Of a stretch of DNA of 64,000 nucleotides, positions 43,854 to 54,437 are shown one piece after another. Source of the DNA: Pararoseomonas sp. SCSIO 73927. GTDB lineage: Bacteria; Pseudomonadota; Alphaproteobacteria; Acetobacterales; Acetobacteraceae. Position 1 is the first letter of the stretch. Each line of letters begins with the position of its first letter. The stretch lies in assembly GCF_037040815.1 (NCBI RefSeq), contig NZ_CP146232.1, positions 124,001 to 188,000 on the forward strand. The letters run 5' to 3'. Both the position numbers and the translations under genes were made by a program. Under the pieces are notes generated by a model. The model saw only the letters and a program-made list of their open reading frames with translations. It was not told where the DNA came from and ran no database searches.

Positions 43854-43909
43854 GTGATTTCAGGCCGCCATGATTTCAGGCCGCCGTAATCTCAGTCCGC
43901 CGTAATTCC
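43854..43909. repeat. Tandem array of 16-bp units at the end of the Bug gene
   Basis: Units GTGATTTCAGGCCGCC (43854-43869), ATGATTTCAGGCCGCC (43870-43885) and GTAATCTCAGTCCGCC (43886-43901), then a partial unit starting GTAATTCCGG. The array overlaps the last codons and stop of the Bug gene at 43892, so that each unit repeats the stop region (TCA on the plus strand reads TGA on the coding strand). Confidence 0.9.
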
Positions 43910-44872
43910 GGCCTTCTGGACCACCGGGGCCCAGCGGGCGCGCTCGGCGGCGATGAAGCGGCCGAACTCCTCCCCCTTCATGGGGTAGGGCACCGCCCCT
44001 TCCCGCTCCAGGCTGGCGACGAGATCCGGCGTGCCGACGCTTGCCAGGATGGCCTCCTCCAGCCGCGCCCGGATCGGCTCCGGCGTGCCCTGGGGCACGA
44101 GGATCCCGTACCAGGCCGTGACGCGGTAGCCCGGCAGGGTCTCCGCCACGGCGGGCACGTCGGGCATGGAGGGAACGCGGCGATCCCCCGTGACGGCCAG
44201 CGCACGCAGGTTGCCGCCCGCGACCAGCCCGGCCACCGAGGGCAGGGTGGAGATCATGGCGGGGATGTGCCCGGCGGCCACGTCCGTCAGCCCCGGGGCG
44301 GCGCCGCGGAAGGGCACATGGGTCCCCTCCACCCCCGCCTGCTGGAGGAGCAGCGCCATCGCCAGGTGCCCCGCCGCGCCGTTCCCGGGGGAGGCGTAGG
44401 TCACCGCCCCGTTCGCCGCGCGGTACTCCTCGATCAGCGCCGCGGGGGAGGCCGCCCGCGTGCCGGGGCCGACAACGAGCACCAGCGGCGTCTCGGCCAC
44501 CATCGCCACCGGGGCCAGCGCCGTGCCGGGGTCAATCTTCAGGTTCCGCCCGAACAGGGTGGGGTTCACGGAGATCGGGCCCTGGTTGCCCATCAGCAGG
44601 GTGGTGCCGTCCGGCCGGGCGCCCGCCACCAGCTCCGTCGCCAGGTTGCCGCCGGCGCCCGGGCGGTTCTCCACCACCACGGGCTGGCCCAGCGCCGCGT
44701 TCAGCCGGGCACCGAGGGCGCGCGCCACGGCGTCCGTGCCACCGCCGGGGGTATAGGGCAGCACCAGCCGCAGCGGGCGGTCCGGCCAGCCCGCGGGCGC
44801 CTGGGCCAGGGCCGGCTCCGCGGTGGCAGCCGCCAGCAGGCTCATCAGGAAGGCGCGGCGCGCTGGGTGCAT
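43892..44872 (-). CDS. Bug-type (TctC-like) substrate-binding protein
   Basis: A 326-residue periplasmic binding protein with a signal peptide (RRAFLMSLLAAATAEPALAQ) and the family landmarks WPDRPLRLVLPYTPGGGTDAVAR, VVENRPGAGGNLATELVA, GARPDGTTLLMGNQGP and YASPGNGAAGHLA. It has no TctAB permease partners. It lies downstream of thiC with a 79-base gap; a thiamine-related ligand is possible from position but not supported by sequence. It is a paralogue of the Bug protein at 29949. The ATG at 44872 directly precedes the signal peptide. Confidence 0.93.
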   Translation of the reverse strand: MHPARRAFLMSLLAAATAEPALAQAPAGWPDRPLRLVLPYTPGGGTDAVARALGARLNAALGQPVVVENRPGAGGNLATELVAGARPDGTTLLMGNQGPISVNPTLFGRNLKIDPGTALAPVAMVAETPLVLVVGPGTRAASPAALIEEYRAANGAVTYASPGNGAAGHLAMALLLQQAGVEGTHVPFRGAAPGLTDVAAGHIPAMISTLPSVAGLVAGGNLRALAVTGDRRVPSMPDVPAVAETLPGYRVTAWYGILVPQGTPEPIRARLEEAILASVGTPDLVASLEREGAVPYPMKGEEFGRFIAAERARWAPVVQKAGITAD

Positions 44873-44951
44873 GGGCGATTTTCCCGGGGTTCCTCTGCCG
44901 CCAGCATGGGGGCAGATGCGGCGGGGATGGCAAGCCCCGCCGCCCGGCGCC

Positions 44952-46920
<1,969 letters not shown>

Positions 46921-46959
46921 AGGCGCCGACACTCCGCCCGCCGGGCGGCCGCTGTCAAC

Positions 46960-47655
46960 CTAAAGCCCGCCCCCGCCATCGATCCCGATGGCCTGCCCCG
47001 TCACGTTCCGCGCGGCCGGGGAGAGCAGATAGGCCGCCATCGCCGCCACCTCCTCCGCCGCCGTAATCCGGCGCGTGGGCGTGCCGGCTGCGGCGGCCAC
47101 GGCATCCATCCCTAGTTCCCGCCACCGGGCGCGGGCCATGTCCGTCTCCACCCAGCCCGGGCAGAGGGCGTTCACCGTGATCCCGCGCGGCGCCAGCCGC
47201 AGAGCCAGCGCCTTCATCAGGCCGACCACGCCGTGCTTGGCGGCGGAATAGGCCACCTGGTCCGGCACGGCGCGCAGCCCGAGCACGGAGGCGAGGAAGA
47301 CGATCCGCCCCTCCCCCTCCGGCAGCACGGCGGCGGCCGCCTCCGCGCAGCGCCAGGCGCCGTCGAGGTTGGAGGCCATGATGCGGCGCCAGTGGTCCTC
47401 ATCCGGCTGCGGCGGATCGCCCCCCGCCACGCCCGCGGCCAGGATCGCGGCACCGATCGGCCCGGCGGTGTGGAACAGGGCGCGGACGGAGGCGGGATCG
47501 GCCACGTCGCAGGGGATGAACCGCACGCCATCCGGCAGCGCCTCCTCCGGCGCGCGCCGGGCGGCGGCGATCACCGCCCTGCCCTGCCCGGCCAGCAGCC
47601 GCGCGCAGGCCAGCCCGATGCCGCGCGTGCCGCCGGTGACCAGCACCGCGCTCAT
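46960..47655 (-). CDS. SDR-family oxidoreductase
   Basis: A 231-residue classical short-chain dehydrogenase: NAD(P)-binding TGGTRGIGLA at the N-terminus, DVAD in the cofactor-specificity region, AAGVAG in place of NNAG, catalytic YSAAKHG, and PGWVETDM. An Arg-rich AAARRAP after strand 2 suggests NADP. It is translationally coupled (ATGA) to the SDR gene upstream. The substrate is unknown; the pair could work on the same metabolite. Confidence 0.9.
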   Translation of the reverse strand: MSAVLVTGGTRGIGLACARLLAGQGRAVIAAARRAPEEALPDGVRFIPCDVADPASVRALFHTAGPIGAAILAAGVAGGDPPQPDEDHWRRIMASNLDGAWRCAEAAAAVLPEGEGRIVFLASVLGLRAVPDQVAYSAAKHGVVGLMKALALRLAPRGITVNALCPGWVETDMARARWRELGMDAVAAAAGTPTRRITAAEEVAAMAAYLLSPAARNVTGQAIGIDGGGGL

Positions 47656-48377
47656 GCGGCGGTGGTCCCGCCATCGACGGGCATGACGATGCCGGTCACG
47701 AAGCTCGCATGGTCGGAGAGCAGGAAGGCCACCACCGCCGCGATCTCCCGCGGGTGGGCGAAGCGGCGCTGCGGCACGGCCTCCGTATAGACATCGTCGC
47801 TGGCAACTCCGCCACCTCCACGCGCGGCCAGGTCGGCCAGCACGGCGCGCAGCATCGCCGTGTCCGTGCTGCCGGGCGCGATGGCGTTGAAGCGCACGCC
47901 CTTCGCAGCAAAATCCAGCGCCGCCGACCGCGTCATCTGCGCCAGCGCGGCCTTGGAAGCGCCGTAGGCCGCGCTGGCGGGCTTGCCGATCAGCGCCTGG
48001 TCGGAAGCGATGTTCACCACCGCCCCGCCGCCTTTCAGCAGATGCGGCAGCGCCGCCTGCATCACGGCGAAGGGCGCCAGCCAGTTGATCCGCATAATCC
48101 GCTCGGCCTCCGCCAACGGCGTGTCCAGCAGCGTGCCGATGATCGTGTCGCCGGCGTTGTTCACCAGCAGGTCAAGCCCGCCCATGCGCTCGGCGGCGGC
48201 CTCCACGGCGGGGGCAATTGAGGGGATGTCCAGCAGGTCGTGCTCCGGCCGGTCCAGCCCCTCCACGGTCGCGCCGCTCGCCTCCAGCACCGCGACCACC
48301 GCCGCGCCGATTCCGCCGCGATGGCCGGTGACGAGGGCGCGCCTGCCCTCCAACCCCGTCTGCCGGATGCCCGTCAT
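47652..48377 (-). CDS. SDR-family oxidoreductase
   Basis: A 241-residue classical SDR with TGHRGGIGAAV, NNAGDTIIG, ASDQALIGKPASAAYGASKAAL (catalytic Tyr and Lys) and IAPGSTDTAM. An Asp after strand 2 (EGLDRPEHD) suggests NAD preference, unlike its partner. The ATG at 48377 has GGGAGG upstream; a GTG five codons earlier is less likely. It is the first gene of a two-gene SDR operon 60 bases after the MFS gene. Confidence 0.9.
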   Translation of the reverse strand: MTGIRQTGLEGRRALVTGHRGGIGAAVVAVLEASGATVEGLDRPEHDLLDIPSIAPAVEAAAERMGGLDLLVNNAGDTIIGTLLDTPLAEAERIMRINWLAPFAVMQAALPHLLKGGGAVVNIASDQALIGKPASAAYGASKAALAQMTRSAALDFAAKGVRFNAIAPGSTDTAMLRAVLADLAARGGGGVASDDVYTEAVPQRRFAHPREIAAVVAFLLSDHASFVTGIVMPVDGGTTAA

Positions 48378-48437
48378 GCCGCCTCCCACCACGCCGCCGG
48401 GATAGGGCGGCGGGGTGGGAAACGCATCAAGGCCGGG

Positions 48438-49613
48438 TCAGTCGCACCCGGCCGCAACGGCCATCGGCTGCCGCTCCCGCAGCAGGGCAGGCCCGGCCGC
48501 GAGGATGGCGGCCACCGGGAAGGCCAGCGCCACCCAGGGCAGCGCGCCGAGGCCGAGCCCGTGGTCGATCGCCAGCCCGCCAGCCCAGGCGCCGAGCGCG
48601 TTGCCGAGGTTGAAGGCCGCGATGTTGAGGCTGGACGCCAGGCTCTGCCCCGCGCCTTCCGCCTTCCGCAGCACCCAGATCTGCAGCGGCGCCACCGTGG
48701 CGAAGCCCGCCGCGCCGAGCAGGGCGGCGATGGCGATCATCGCCGGTTGGCTGTGCAGGGCCGGCGCCATGGCCGCCAGCACCACGGCCAGCGCCGCGAG
48801 GGACCCCAGCAGGGCGAGCGGCAGGTTCCGGTCCGCCACCCGCCCGCCGATGATGTTCCCCACCACCAGCCCGGCCCCGAGGACGAGGAGGATGGGCGAG
48901 ACCGCCGCGTCGCTGAACCCCGCCAGCTGCGTCAGCAGCGGCGCGATGTAGGTGAAGACCGCGAAGACCCCGCCGAAGCCGAGCACCGTGGTCAGCAGCG
49001 CCAGCAGCACCGGCCCGCGTGCCACGGCCCGCATGTCCGCGCGCCAGTCGGTGGGCGCCGGGGCCCCGTCCTCCCTCGGGATGAAGCGGGCGATCACGGC
49101 GATGGCGGCCAGGCCCACGATCGTCACGGCCCAGAAGGTGGCGCGCCAGCCCAGGTGCTGCCCCAGCCAGGTGCCCGCTGGCACGCCGAGGATATTGGCC
49201 ACCGTCAGCCCCGTGAACATGATGGCGATGGCGGAGGCGCGGCGGTCCGGCGCCACAAGCCCGGTGGCCACCACCGATCCCACGCCGAAGAAGGTGCCGT
49301 GGGCGAAGGCCGTCAGGACCCGGGCGGCCATCAGCGTGGCGTAGTCCGGCGCCAGGGCGCAGGCGGCGTTGCCGACCGTGAAGATCACCATCAGCCCCAG
49401 CAGCGTGGCCTTCCGCGGCAGGCGCGCGGTCAGGGTGGTGAGGATCGGCGCCCCGACCACGACGCCGAGCGCGTAGCCGGAGATGAGCAGCCCGGCGGAG
49501 GAGAGGGAGACGCCGAGGTCGCCCCCCACCTCCACCAGCAGCCCCATGATGACGAATTCGGTGACGCCGATGCCGAAGGCACCGACCGTCAGCGCGTAGA
49601 GAGCGAGAGGCAT
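48438..49613 (-). CDS. MFS transporter, DHA1/sugar-efflux-like
   Basis: A 391-residue 12-helix major facilitator. The N-terminus PLALYALTVGAFGIGVTEFVIMGLL is typical of the AraJ/NepI/YdhP DHA1 group that export sugars, nucleosides or drugs. Motif A-like RLPRKATLL and motif C-like GVPAGTWLGQHLGWRATFW are visible. The ATG at 49613 matches the family start. It is divergent from a LysR gene, the usual arrangement for a regulator and its exporter target. Confidence 0.92.
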   Translation of the reverse strand: MPLALYALTVGAFGIGVTEFVIMGLLVEVGGDLGVSLSSAGLLISGYALGVVVGAPILTTLTARLPRKATLLGLMVIFTVGNAACALAPDYATLMAARVLTAFAHGTFFGVGSVVATGLVAPDRRASAIAIMFTGLTVANILGVPAGTWLGQHLGWRATFWAVTIVGLAAIAVIARFIPREDGAPAPTDWRADMRAVARGPVLLALLTTVLGFGGVFAVFTYIAPLLTQLAGFSDAAVSPILLVLGAGLVVGNIIGGRVADRNLPLALLGSLAALAVVLAAMAPALHSQPAMIAIAALLGAAGFATVAPLQIWVLRKAEGAGQSLASSLNIAAFNLGNALGAWAGGLAIDHGLGLGALPWVALAFPVAAILAAGPALLRERQPMAVAAGCD

Positions 49614-49706
49614 GGAGGGAATTCCCGTTCGGCCGGCATCAGGCAGGCCCTTCGGGTGGCCAGATGGACGCCCTGCCGCCCGTGCCATAGGCTACCGACC
49701 GGCAAA

Positions 49707-49727
49707 TCACCTGTGACGTGAACTCAC
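49707..49727. promoter_or_regulatory. Paired short palindromes upstream of the LysR gene
   Basis: TCACCTGTGA (49707-49716) and GTGAACTCAC (49718-49727) are two 4-bp-arm palindromes one base apart, ending right at the LysR start codon in the 114-base divergent promoter region. They could be an autoregulatory operator, but LysR sites are usually further upstream; weak evidence. Confidence 0.4.
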
Positions 49728-50657
49728 ATGCCCCGATCGGAGGTGAACCGCGCCGCGGAGATGGAGGTCTTTGCGCGCGCGGTGGAGGAGGGCGGCTTCT
49801 CCGCCGCCGCGCGGGCGCTGGGGCTGACGCCCTCGGCCGTCAGCAAGCTCGTGGCCCGGCTGGAGGCGCGGCTTGGCGCGCGCCTCGTGCAGCGCTCCAC
49901 CCGCCGCTTCGCCCTCACGCCCGAGGGCCAGGCCTTCCATGAGCGCGCAGTGCGGATCCTGGCGGAGATGGAGGAGGCGGAGCGCGCGGCGGCGGCCGGG
50001 GAGACCCCGGTGGGGCTGATCCGCGTGAACACCAGCGCCACCGTCAACACCCACCTCCTCGCCCCGGTGCTGCCGGCCTTCCTGGCCGCGCACCCCGGCA
50101 TCCGCCTGGACATCGTGCTGAACGACCGGGTGATCGACCTCGTGGAGGCGCGGGTGGACGTGGCGATCCGCGCTGGCCCCATGCCCGAATCCCGCCTGCG
50201 CGCCCGCAAGCTGGGGGAGACGCGGCTGGTGATTGTCGGCTCCCCCGCCTACCTCGCCGCCCGCGGGATGCCCCGGCGCGCCGCCGAGCTGGCGGGGCAC
50301 GAGCTGCTCGTCTTCGGCTACACCCGCGCCGTGCAGGACTGGATCCTGCAGGAGAGTGGCCGGCGCGTGGCGGTGAAGGTGGCCGGGCGCCTGCGCGCCA
50401 GCGACGGCGAGGGGCTGCGGCAGCTCGCCATCGGCGGCGCCGGGCTGGTGCGGATGGCCGCCTTCTGCGTGCGGGAGGACATCGCCGCCGGCCGGCTGGT
50501 GCCGGTGCTGGAAGGGGCGAACACCGGCGAGATGGAGGCCTTCCACGCCGTCCATGCCGGGGGCGCGGGGCCGATGCCGGCGCGGGTGCGGGCCCTGCTG
50601 GACTTCCTGGCGGCCCATGTCCGCATCCGCGGCGACGCGCCGTGGCTGGCGGGATGA
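49728..50657 (+). CDS. LysR-family transcriptional regulator
   Basis: A 309-residue LysR regulator. The N-terminal helix-turn-helix (EMEVFARAVEEGGFSAAARALGLTPSAVSKLVARLEARLGARL) and the effector domain (from GLIRVNTSATVNTHLLAPVLPAFLAAHPGI) resemble the large PA2206/DsdC-unrelated group that control adjacent exporters. It is divergent from the MFS gene at 48438 and probably controls it. The inducer is unknown. Confidence 0.93.
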   Translation: MPRSEVNRAAEMEVFARAVEEGGFSAAARALGLTPSAVSKLVARLEARLGARLVQRSTRRFALTPEGQAFHERAVRILAEMEEAERAAAAGETPVGLIRVNTSATVNTHLLAPVLPAFLAAHPGIRLDIVLNDRVIDLVEARVDVAIRAGPMPESRLRARKLGETRLVIVGSPAYLAARGMPRRAAELAGHELLVFGYTRAVQDWILQESGRRVAVKVAGRLRASDGEGLRQLAIGGAGLVRMAAFCVREDIAAGRLVPVLEGANTGEMEAFHAVHAGGAGPMPARVRALLDFLAAHVRIRGDAPWLAG

Positions 50658-50697
50658 CCTCGCCCTTCGCCGCCGGGCACCCTATCTGCGCTGGCGC

Positions 50698-51474
50698 ATG
50701 ACGATCCCCGACGCCATTCCCCGAACGGCCCTCGTCACCGGGGGCGCCAAGCGCATCGGGCGCGCCATCTCCCTCGCCCTGGCCGGGGCCGGGTACGACA
50801 TCGCGCTGCACTATCACGGCAGCGCGGAGGAGGCGGAGGGCACGGCCGGCGCCATCCGCGCCCTCGGCCGCCGCGCCGCCACCCTCCGCGCCGATCTCGG
50901 GCGGGAGGAGGAGGTGGAATCCCTCATCCCCGACGCCACCGCCAAGCTCGGCCCCGTCGGCGTGCTGGTGAACAACGCCTCCCTCTTCGAGCGGGACGAG
51001 TGGGACACCGCCACGCGGGAGAGCTGGGACGCCCATATCGGCCCGAACCTGCGCGCCCCCTTCGTGCTGACCCAGGCCATGGCCCTCGCCCTGCCCGACG
51101 GGGCGGAAGGGGCGGTGGTGAACATGCTGGACCAGCGCGTCCTCTCCCTCACCCCGCACTTCGTCTCCTACACCGTCACCAAGGCCGGGCTCTGGGCACT
51201 GACCCAGACCATGGCCCTGGCCCTGGCCCCGCGCATCCGGGTGAACGGCATCGGCCCCGGCCCCACGGTGGCCAGCACCCGCCAGACCGAGGCCCAGTTC
51301 CGCGCCCAGTGCGAGAGCACGCCCCTCCGCCACGGCTCCAGCCCGGAGGAGGTGGCGCGGGCCGTGCTGGCGATCCTTTCCCTGCCGGCGATGACGGGGC
51401 AGATGATCGCCCTCGACAGTGGCCAGCACCTCCAGTGGTCGCCCGCGCGCGCCCAGGGGGGACCAGAAGAGTAG
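50698..51474 (+). CDS. FolM/PTR1-like pteridine reductase (SDR family)
   Basis: A 258-residue SDR whose cofactor motif is TGGAKRIGRAI, with the TGxxxRxG pattern of pteridine reductases (PTR1, FolM) in place of the usual TGxxxGxG. NNASLFERD is the variant NNAS also seen in that group, and the catalytic residues are in SYTVTKAGLWALT. The ATG at 50698 is the natural start; the upstream extension overlaps the LysR gene. It is immediately followed by folB, supporting a role in tetrahydrofolate or tetrahydromonapterin synthesis. Confidence 0.8.
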   Translation: MTIPDAIPRTALVTGGAKRIGRAISLALAGAGYDIALHYHGSAEEAEGTAGAIRALGRRAATLRADLGREEEVESLIPDATAKLGPVGVLVNNASLFERDEWDTATRESWDAHIGPNLRAPFVLTQAMALALPDGAEGAVVNMLDQRVLSLTPHFVSYTVTKAGLWALTQTMALALAPRIRVNGIGPGPTVASTRQTEAQFRAQCESTPLRHGSSPEEVARAVLAILSLPAMTGQMIALDSGQHLQWSPARAQGGPEE

Positions 51475-51879
51475 ATGCCAGGAATGATTCCCTACATCCC
51501 GGACGCCGCGCGCGGCCTGCGGCGCGTCTTCGTGCGCGACCTCACCGTGCAGGCCCGCCTCGGCGTCTACCCGAAGGAGGAGGCGGCGCCGCAGCGCGTG
51601 GTGATCGGGATCGAGCTGCTGGTGCGGGACGAATCCGCCCCCTCTGCGGTGGGTCCCGACCGGGTGGAGCGGGTGGTGGACTACGCCGCCGCGGCGGAGA
51701 AGGCGCGGGCGGTGGCGACCACCGGCCATACCCGCCTGGCCGAGACCCTGGCGGAGCGGATCGCGGCCGCCTGCCTGGAGGACCCTAGGGTGGAGGCGGC
51801 CCGGGTCACGGTGGAGAAGCCGGACATCCTGCCCCATGTGGGCGCGGTGGGCGTGAGCGTGGAACGGCGCCGGAACTGA
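51475..51879 (+). CDS. folB: Dihydroneopterin aldolase
   Basis: A 134-residue FolB-family protein that cleaves dihydroneopterin to 6-hydroxymethyl-dihydropterin and glycolaldehyde. Family landmarks are VFVRDLTVQARLGVYPKEE, VERVVDYAAAAEKARAV, TRLAETLAERIAAACL and VTVEKPDILPHVGAVGVSVER (catalytic Lys in VEKP). The ATG at 51475 abuts the stop of the FolM-like gene, so the two are coupled. Confidence 0.93.
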   Translation: MPGMIPYIPDAARGLRRVFVRDLTVQARLGVYPKEEAAPQRVVIGIELLVRDESAPSAVGPDRVERVVDYAAAAEKARAVATTGHTRLAETLAERIAAACLEDPRVEAARVTVEKPDILPHVGAVGVSVERRRN

Positions 51880-52201
51880 CGCATCACCGTCACGCGGCTG
51901 ACTTTGTCAACGGCATCGCGGCGAAGTGACGGCAAACCATCCCCTGCCCGGAAAGATCGGTCATGGGGGCTGGCGAAACGGTTCCGAGAGGTCAATGTGA
52001 ACGAAGCATGAAACCCGGAAACTATCCAGGACAGAGAGAAATCAAGGACTTAGCTTGCTGCCCAAAGATTGGGCAGGCGCGTGGGGAGCCCTTATCCGCC
52101 TTGGCCTTCGCGATGCCGGAGCCCTCCTCTCCACAGGGTTATCCACAGGAGTCGGGGACAACCCTCGGGACCTCCCGAGAAACCCAACGGAAACAAGCCT
52201 G
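51880..52201 (+). promoter_or_regulatory. Leader/intergenic region upstream of uvrC with a perfect hairpin and a DnaA-box match
   Basis: This 322-base region has lower GC than its surroundings and no gene I can support. It contains CTGCCCAA-AGA-TTGGGCAG (52058-52076), a perfect 8-bp stem with a 3-base loop and no U tract. It also contains TTATCCACA (52139-52147), a perfect match to the DnaA box, 55 bases before the uvrC start. Further up, CCGTCAC (51887-51893) and GTGACGG (51926-51932) form a 7-bp inverted repeat with a long loop after folB. Confidence 0.55.
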
Positions 52202-54376
52202 ATGGCCTTCTCCAACGAGCAGACCACCCCGCTGGCCCCGATGGAGGGCCGTGAGGTGATCGAGCGGGCGCTCCTCACCCTGCCCTTCTCCCCGGGCGTC
52301 TACCGGATGCTCGATGCGAAGGGGGACGCGCTCTACGTCGGCAAGGCGCGCAGCCTGAAGAAGCGCGTCTACGCCTACACCCAGGTCCACAAGCTGCCGG
52401 ACCGCCTCAAGCGCATGGTCTTCGAGACCCGCCACCTGGAGGTGATCACCACCGCCTCGGAGGCGGAGGCGCTGCTGCTGGAAGCCAACCTCATCAAGCG
52501 GCTGCGGCCGCGCTTCAACATCGTGCTGCGGGACGACAAGTCCTACCCGTGGCTGGTGATCACGGAAGATCATCCTTACCCGCAGATCTCCAAGCACCGC
52601 GGCGAGCGGCGCAAGGGCGCTTCCTACTGGGGCCCCTTCGCCAGCGCCTGGGCCGTGAACCAGACCCTCACCGCCCTGCAGCGCGTCTTCCTGCTGCGCT
52701 CCTGCCGGGACACGGTGTTCGACAACCGCTCCCGCCCCTGCCTGCTCCACCAGATCCGCCGCTGCTCCGCCCCCTGCGTCGAGCGTGTCACGAAGGAGGA
52801 GTACGGAGAGCTCGTGAAGGAGGCCACGCAGTTCCTCTCCGGCGAGACCCCCTCCATTCAGAAGCGCCTGGCGAAGGAGATGGAGGAGGCGGCGGAGCGG
52901 CTGGAATTTGAGCGCGCGGCGGCCATCCGGGACCGCATCCGCGGCCTGACGCATGTGCAGGGCCGCGACCGCATCAACATGGAGAACGTGGGCGACGCCG
53001 ACGTGGTGGCGCTGCACATGGCCGCCGGCCAGGCCTGCGTGCAGGTCTTCTTCTTCCGCGGCGGCCGCAACAACGGCAACCGGCCCTTCTTCCTGTCCGG
53101 GATGCGGGCGGATGCGGAGCCGGCGGAGGTGATCACCGCCTTCCTCGGCCAGCTCTACGACGACCTGCCGCCCCCGCCCCTCGTCCTCGTCTCCCACGAC
53201 CTGCCGGAGGCGGCGCTGGTGGCGGAGGCGCTGGCGCTGCGAAGCGACCGCAAGGTGGAGGTCCACACCCCCAAGCGCGGCGACAAGCGATCCGCCGTGG
53301 AGCACGCGCAGACGAACGCGCGGGAGGCGCTGGAGCGCAAGCTGGCGGAGGGCGCGGCCCAGGGCGAGCTGCTGGAAGGGGTGGCGAAGGTCTTCGACCT
53401 CTCCTCCACCCCCGAGCGGATCGAGATCTACGACAACTCCCACATCCAGGGCACCAACGCCTACGGCGTGATGGTGGTGGCCGGGCCTTCGGGTTTCCTG
53501 AAGAACGCCTACCGCAAGTTCTCCATCCGGGGCGACGCGGCGCCGCCCGCCAAGGGCCGGAAGCCCGCGGACGCGACGGGCACCGAGCCCCTGGCCGGAG
53601 AGGACGTGGCCGCCCTGGCGCATGACGCGGCCGGCCGCACCGCCCTGAAGACCACCGGCGGCCCGCGCGGCGGCGACGACTTTGCCATGATGCGCGAGGT
53701 CTTCGAGCGCCGCTTCGGCCGCGCCCTGAAGGAGGACCCGGAGCGCGAGAGCGGCACCTGGCCCGACCTGGTGCTGATCGACGGCGGCCTGGGCCAGTTG
53801 AACGCCGCGCGGGAGATCCTGACGGAGATGGGCATCCACGACGTGCCCCTGGTGGCCGTGGCCAAGGGCCCGGACCGCGACGCCGGGCGGGAATGGTTCC
53901 ACCGCACGGGCCACGACCCGATCCAGCTGCCGCCGCGCGACCCCGTCCTGTACTACCTGCAGCGGCTGCGGGACGAGGCGCACCGATTCGCCATCACCAC
54001 CCACCGCGCCGGGCGCTCCAAGTCCCTCGTGAAGAGCGAGCTGGACGACATCCCCGGCGTCGGCACCGCCATCAAGCGGGCGCTGCTGAACCATTTCGGC
54101 TCCGCCCGCGGCGTGCGGAACGCGGCGCTGGAGGACCTGCGGAACACCCCGGGCATCGGCCCCTCCGTCGCGAAGCGCATCTACGAGCACTTCCACCCCG
54201 GCACCACCGGCCCGCTGGAGCCGGTGCGGCCGCGCGGCGGAAGGCGCAAGGGCGCCGCCGTGGACGCCATCGCGGAGGCGCCCGACCCGGCTCCTGAAGC
54301 GGGGCCGGCCGGTGAGGAGGAGCCCCCCTCCCCGCCCCTCGCCGCGGATGCCGCGGGACACGAGGTGGAAGGTTGA
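52202..54376 (+). CDS. uvrC: Excinuclease ABC subunit C
   Basis: A 724-residue nucleotide-excision-repair nuclease. The N-terminal GIY-YIG domain ([20 protein letters not shown]) makes the 3' incision; the Cys-containing segment [13 protein letters not shown], the UVR motif ([13 protein letters not shown]), the RNase H-like 5' nuclease domain ([25 protein letters not shown]) and tandem helix-hairpin-helix motifs ([31 protein letters not shown]) follow. An extra Ala/Gly-rich insert lies between the YRKFSIRG and DDFAMMREV blocks, and the C-terminus has a disordered Pro/Glu tail. I chose the ATG at 52202. Confidence 0.97.
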   Translation: MAFSNEQTTPLAPMEGREVIERALLTLPFSPGVYRMLDAKGDALYVGKARSLKKRVYAYTQVHKLPDRLKRMVFETRHLEVITTASEAEALLLEANLIKRLRPRFNIVLRDDKSYPWLVITEDHPYPQISKHRGERRKGASYWGPFASAWAVNQTLTALQRVFLLRSCRDTVFDNRSRPCLLHQIRRCSAPCVERVTKEEYGELVKEATQFLSGETPSIQKRLAKEMEEAAERLEFERAAAIRDRIRGLTHVQGRDRINMENVGDADVVALHMAAGQACVQVFFFRGGRNNGNRPFFLSGMRADAEPAEVITAFLGQLYDDLPPPPLVLVSHDLPEAALVAEALALRSDRKVEVHTPKRGDKRSAVEHAQTNAREALERKLAEGAAQGELLEGVAKVFDLSSTPERIEIYDNSHIQGTNAYGVMVVAGPSGFLKNAYRKFSIRGDAAPPAKGRKPADATGTEPLAGEDVAALAHDAAGRTALKTTGGPRGGDDFAMMREVFERRFGRALKEDPERESGTWPDLVLIDGGLGQLNAAREILTEMGIHDVPLVAVAKGPDRDAGREWFHRTGHDPIQLPPRDPVLYYLQRLRDEAHRFAITTHRAGRSKSLVKSELDDIPGVGTAIKRALLNHFGSARGVRNAALEDLRNTPGIGPSVAKRIYEHFHPGTTGPLEPVRPRGGRRKGAAVDAIAEAPDPAPEAGPAGEEEPPSPPLAADAAGHEVEG

Positions 54377-54437
54377 TCCGGCGCCGCGTTTCCCCCGGCG
54401 CCGATCTGGGCTAGGGGAGCGGAGCAAGGAGACGCGG

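Noticed and set aside
52139..52147. The TTATCCACA match as part of a chromosomal replication origin.
   Set aside because: Only one perfect box is visible, with no AT-rich unwinding element and no dnaA, hemE, gidA or parAB neighbours; retained only as a possible regulatory site.
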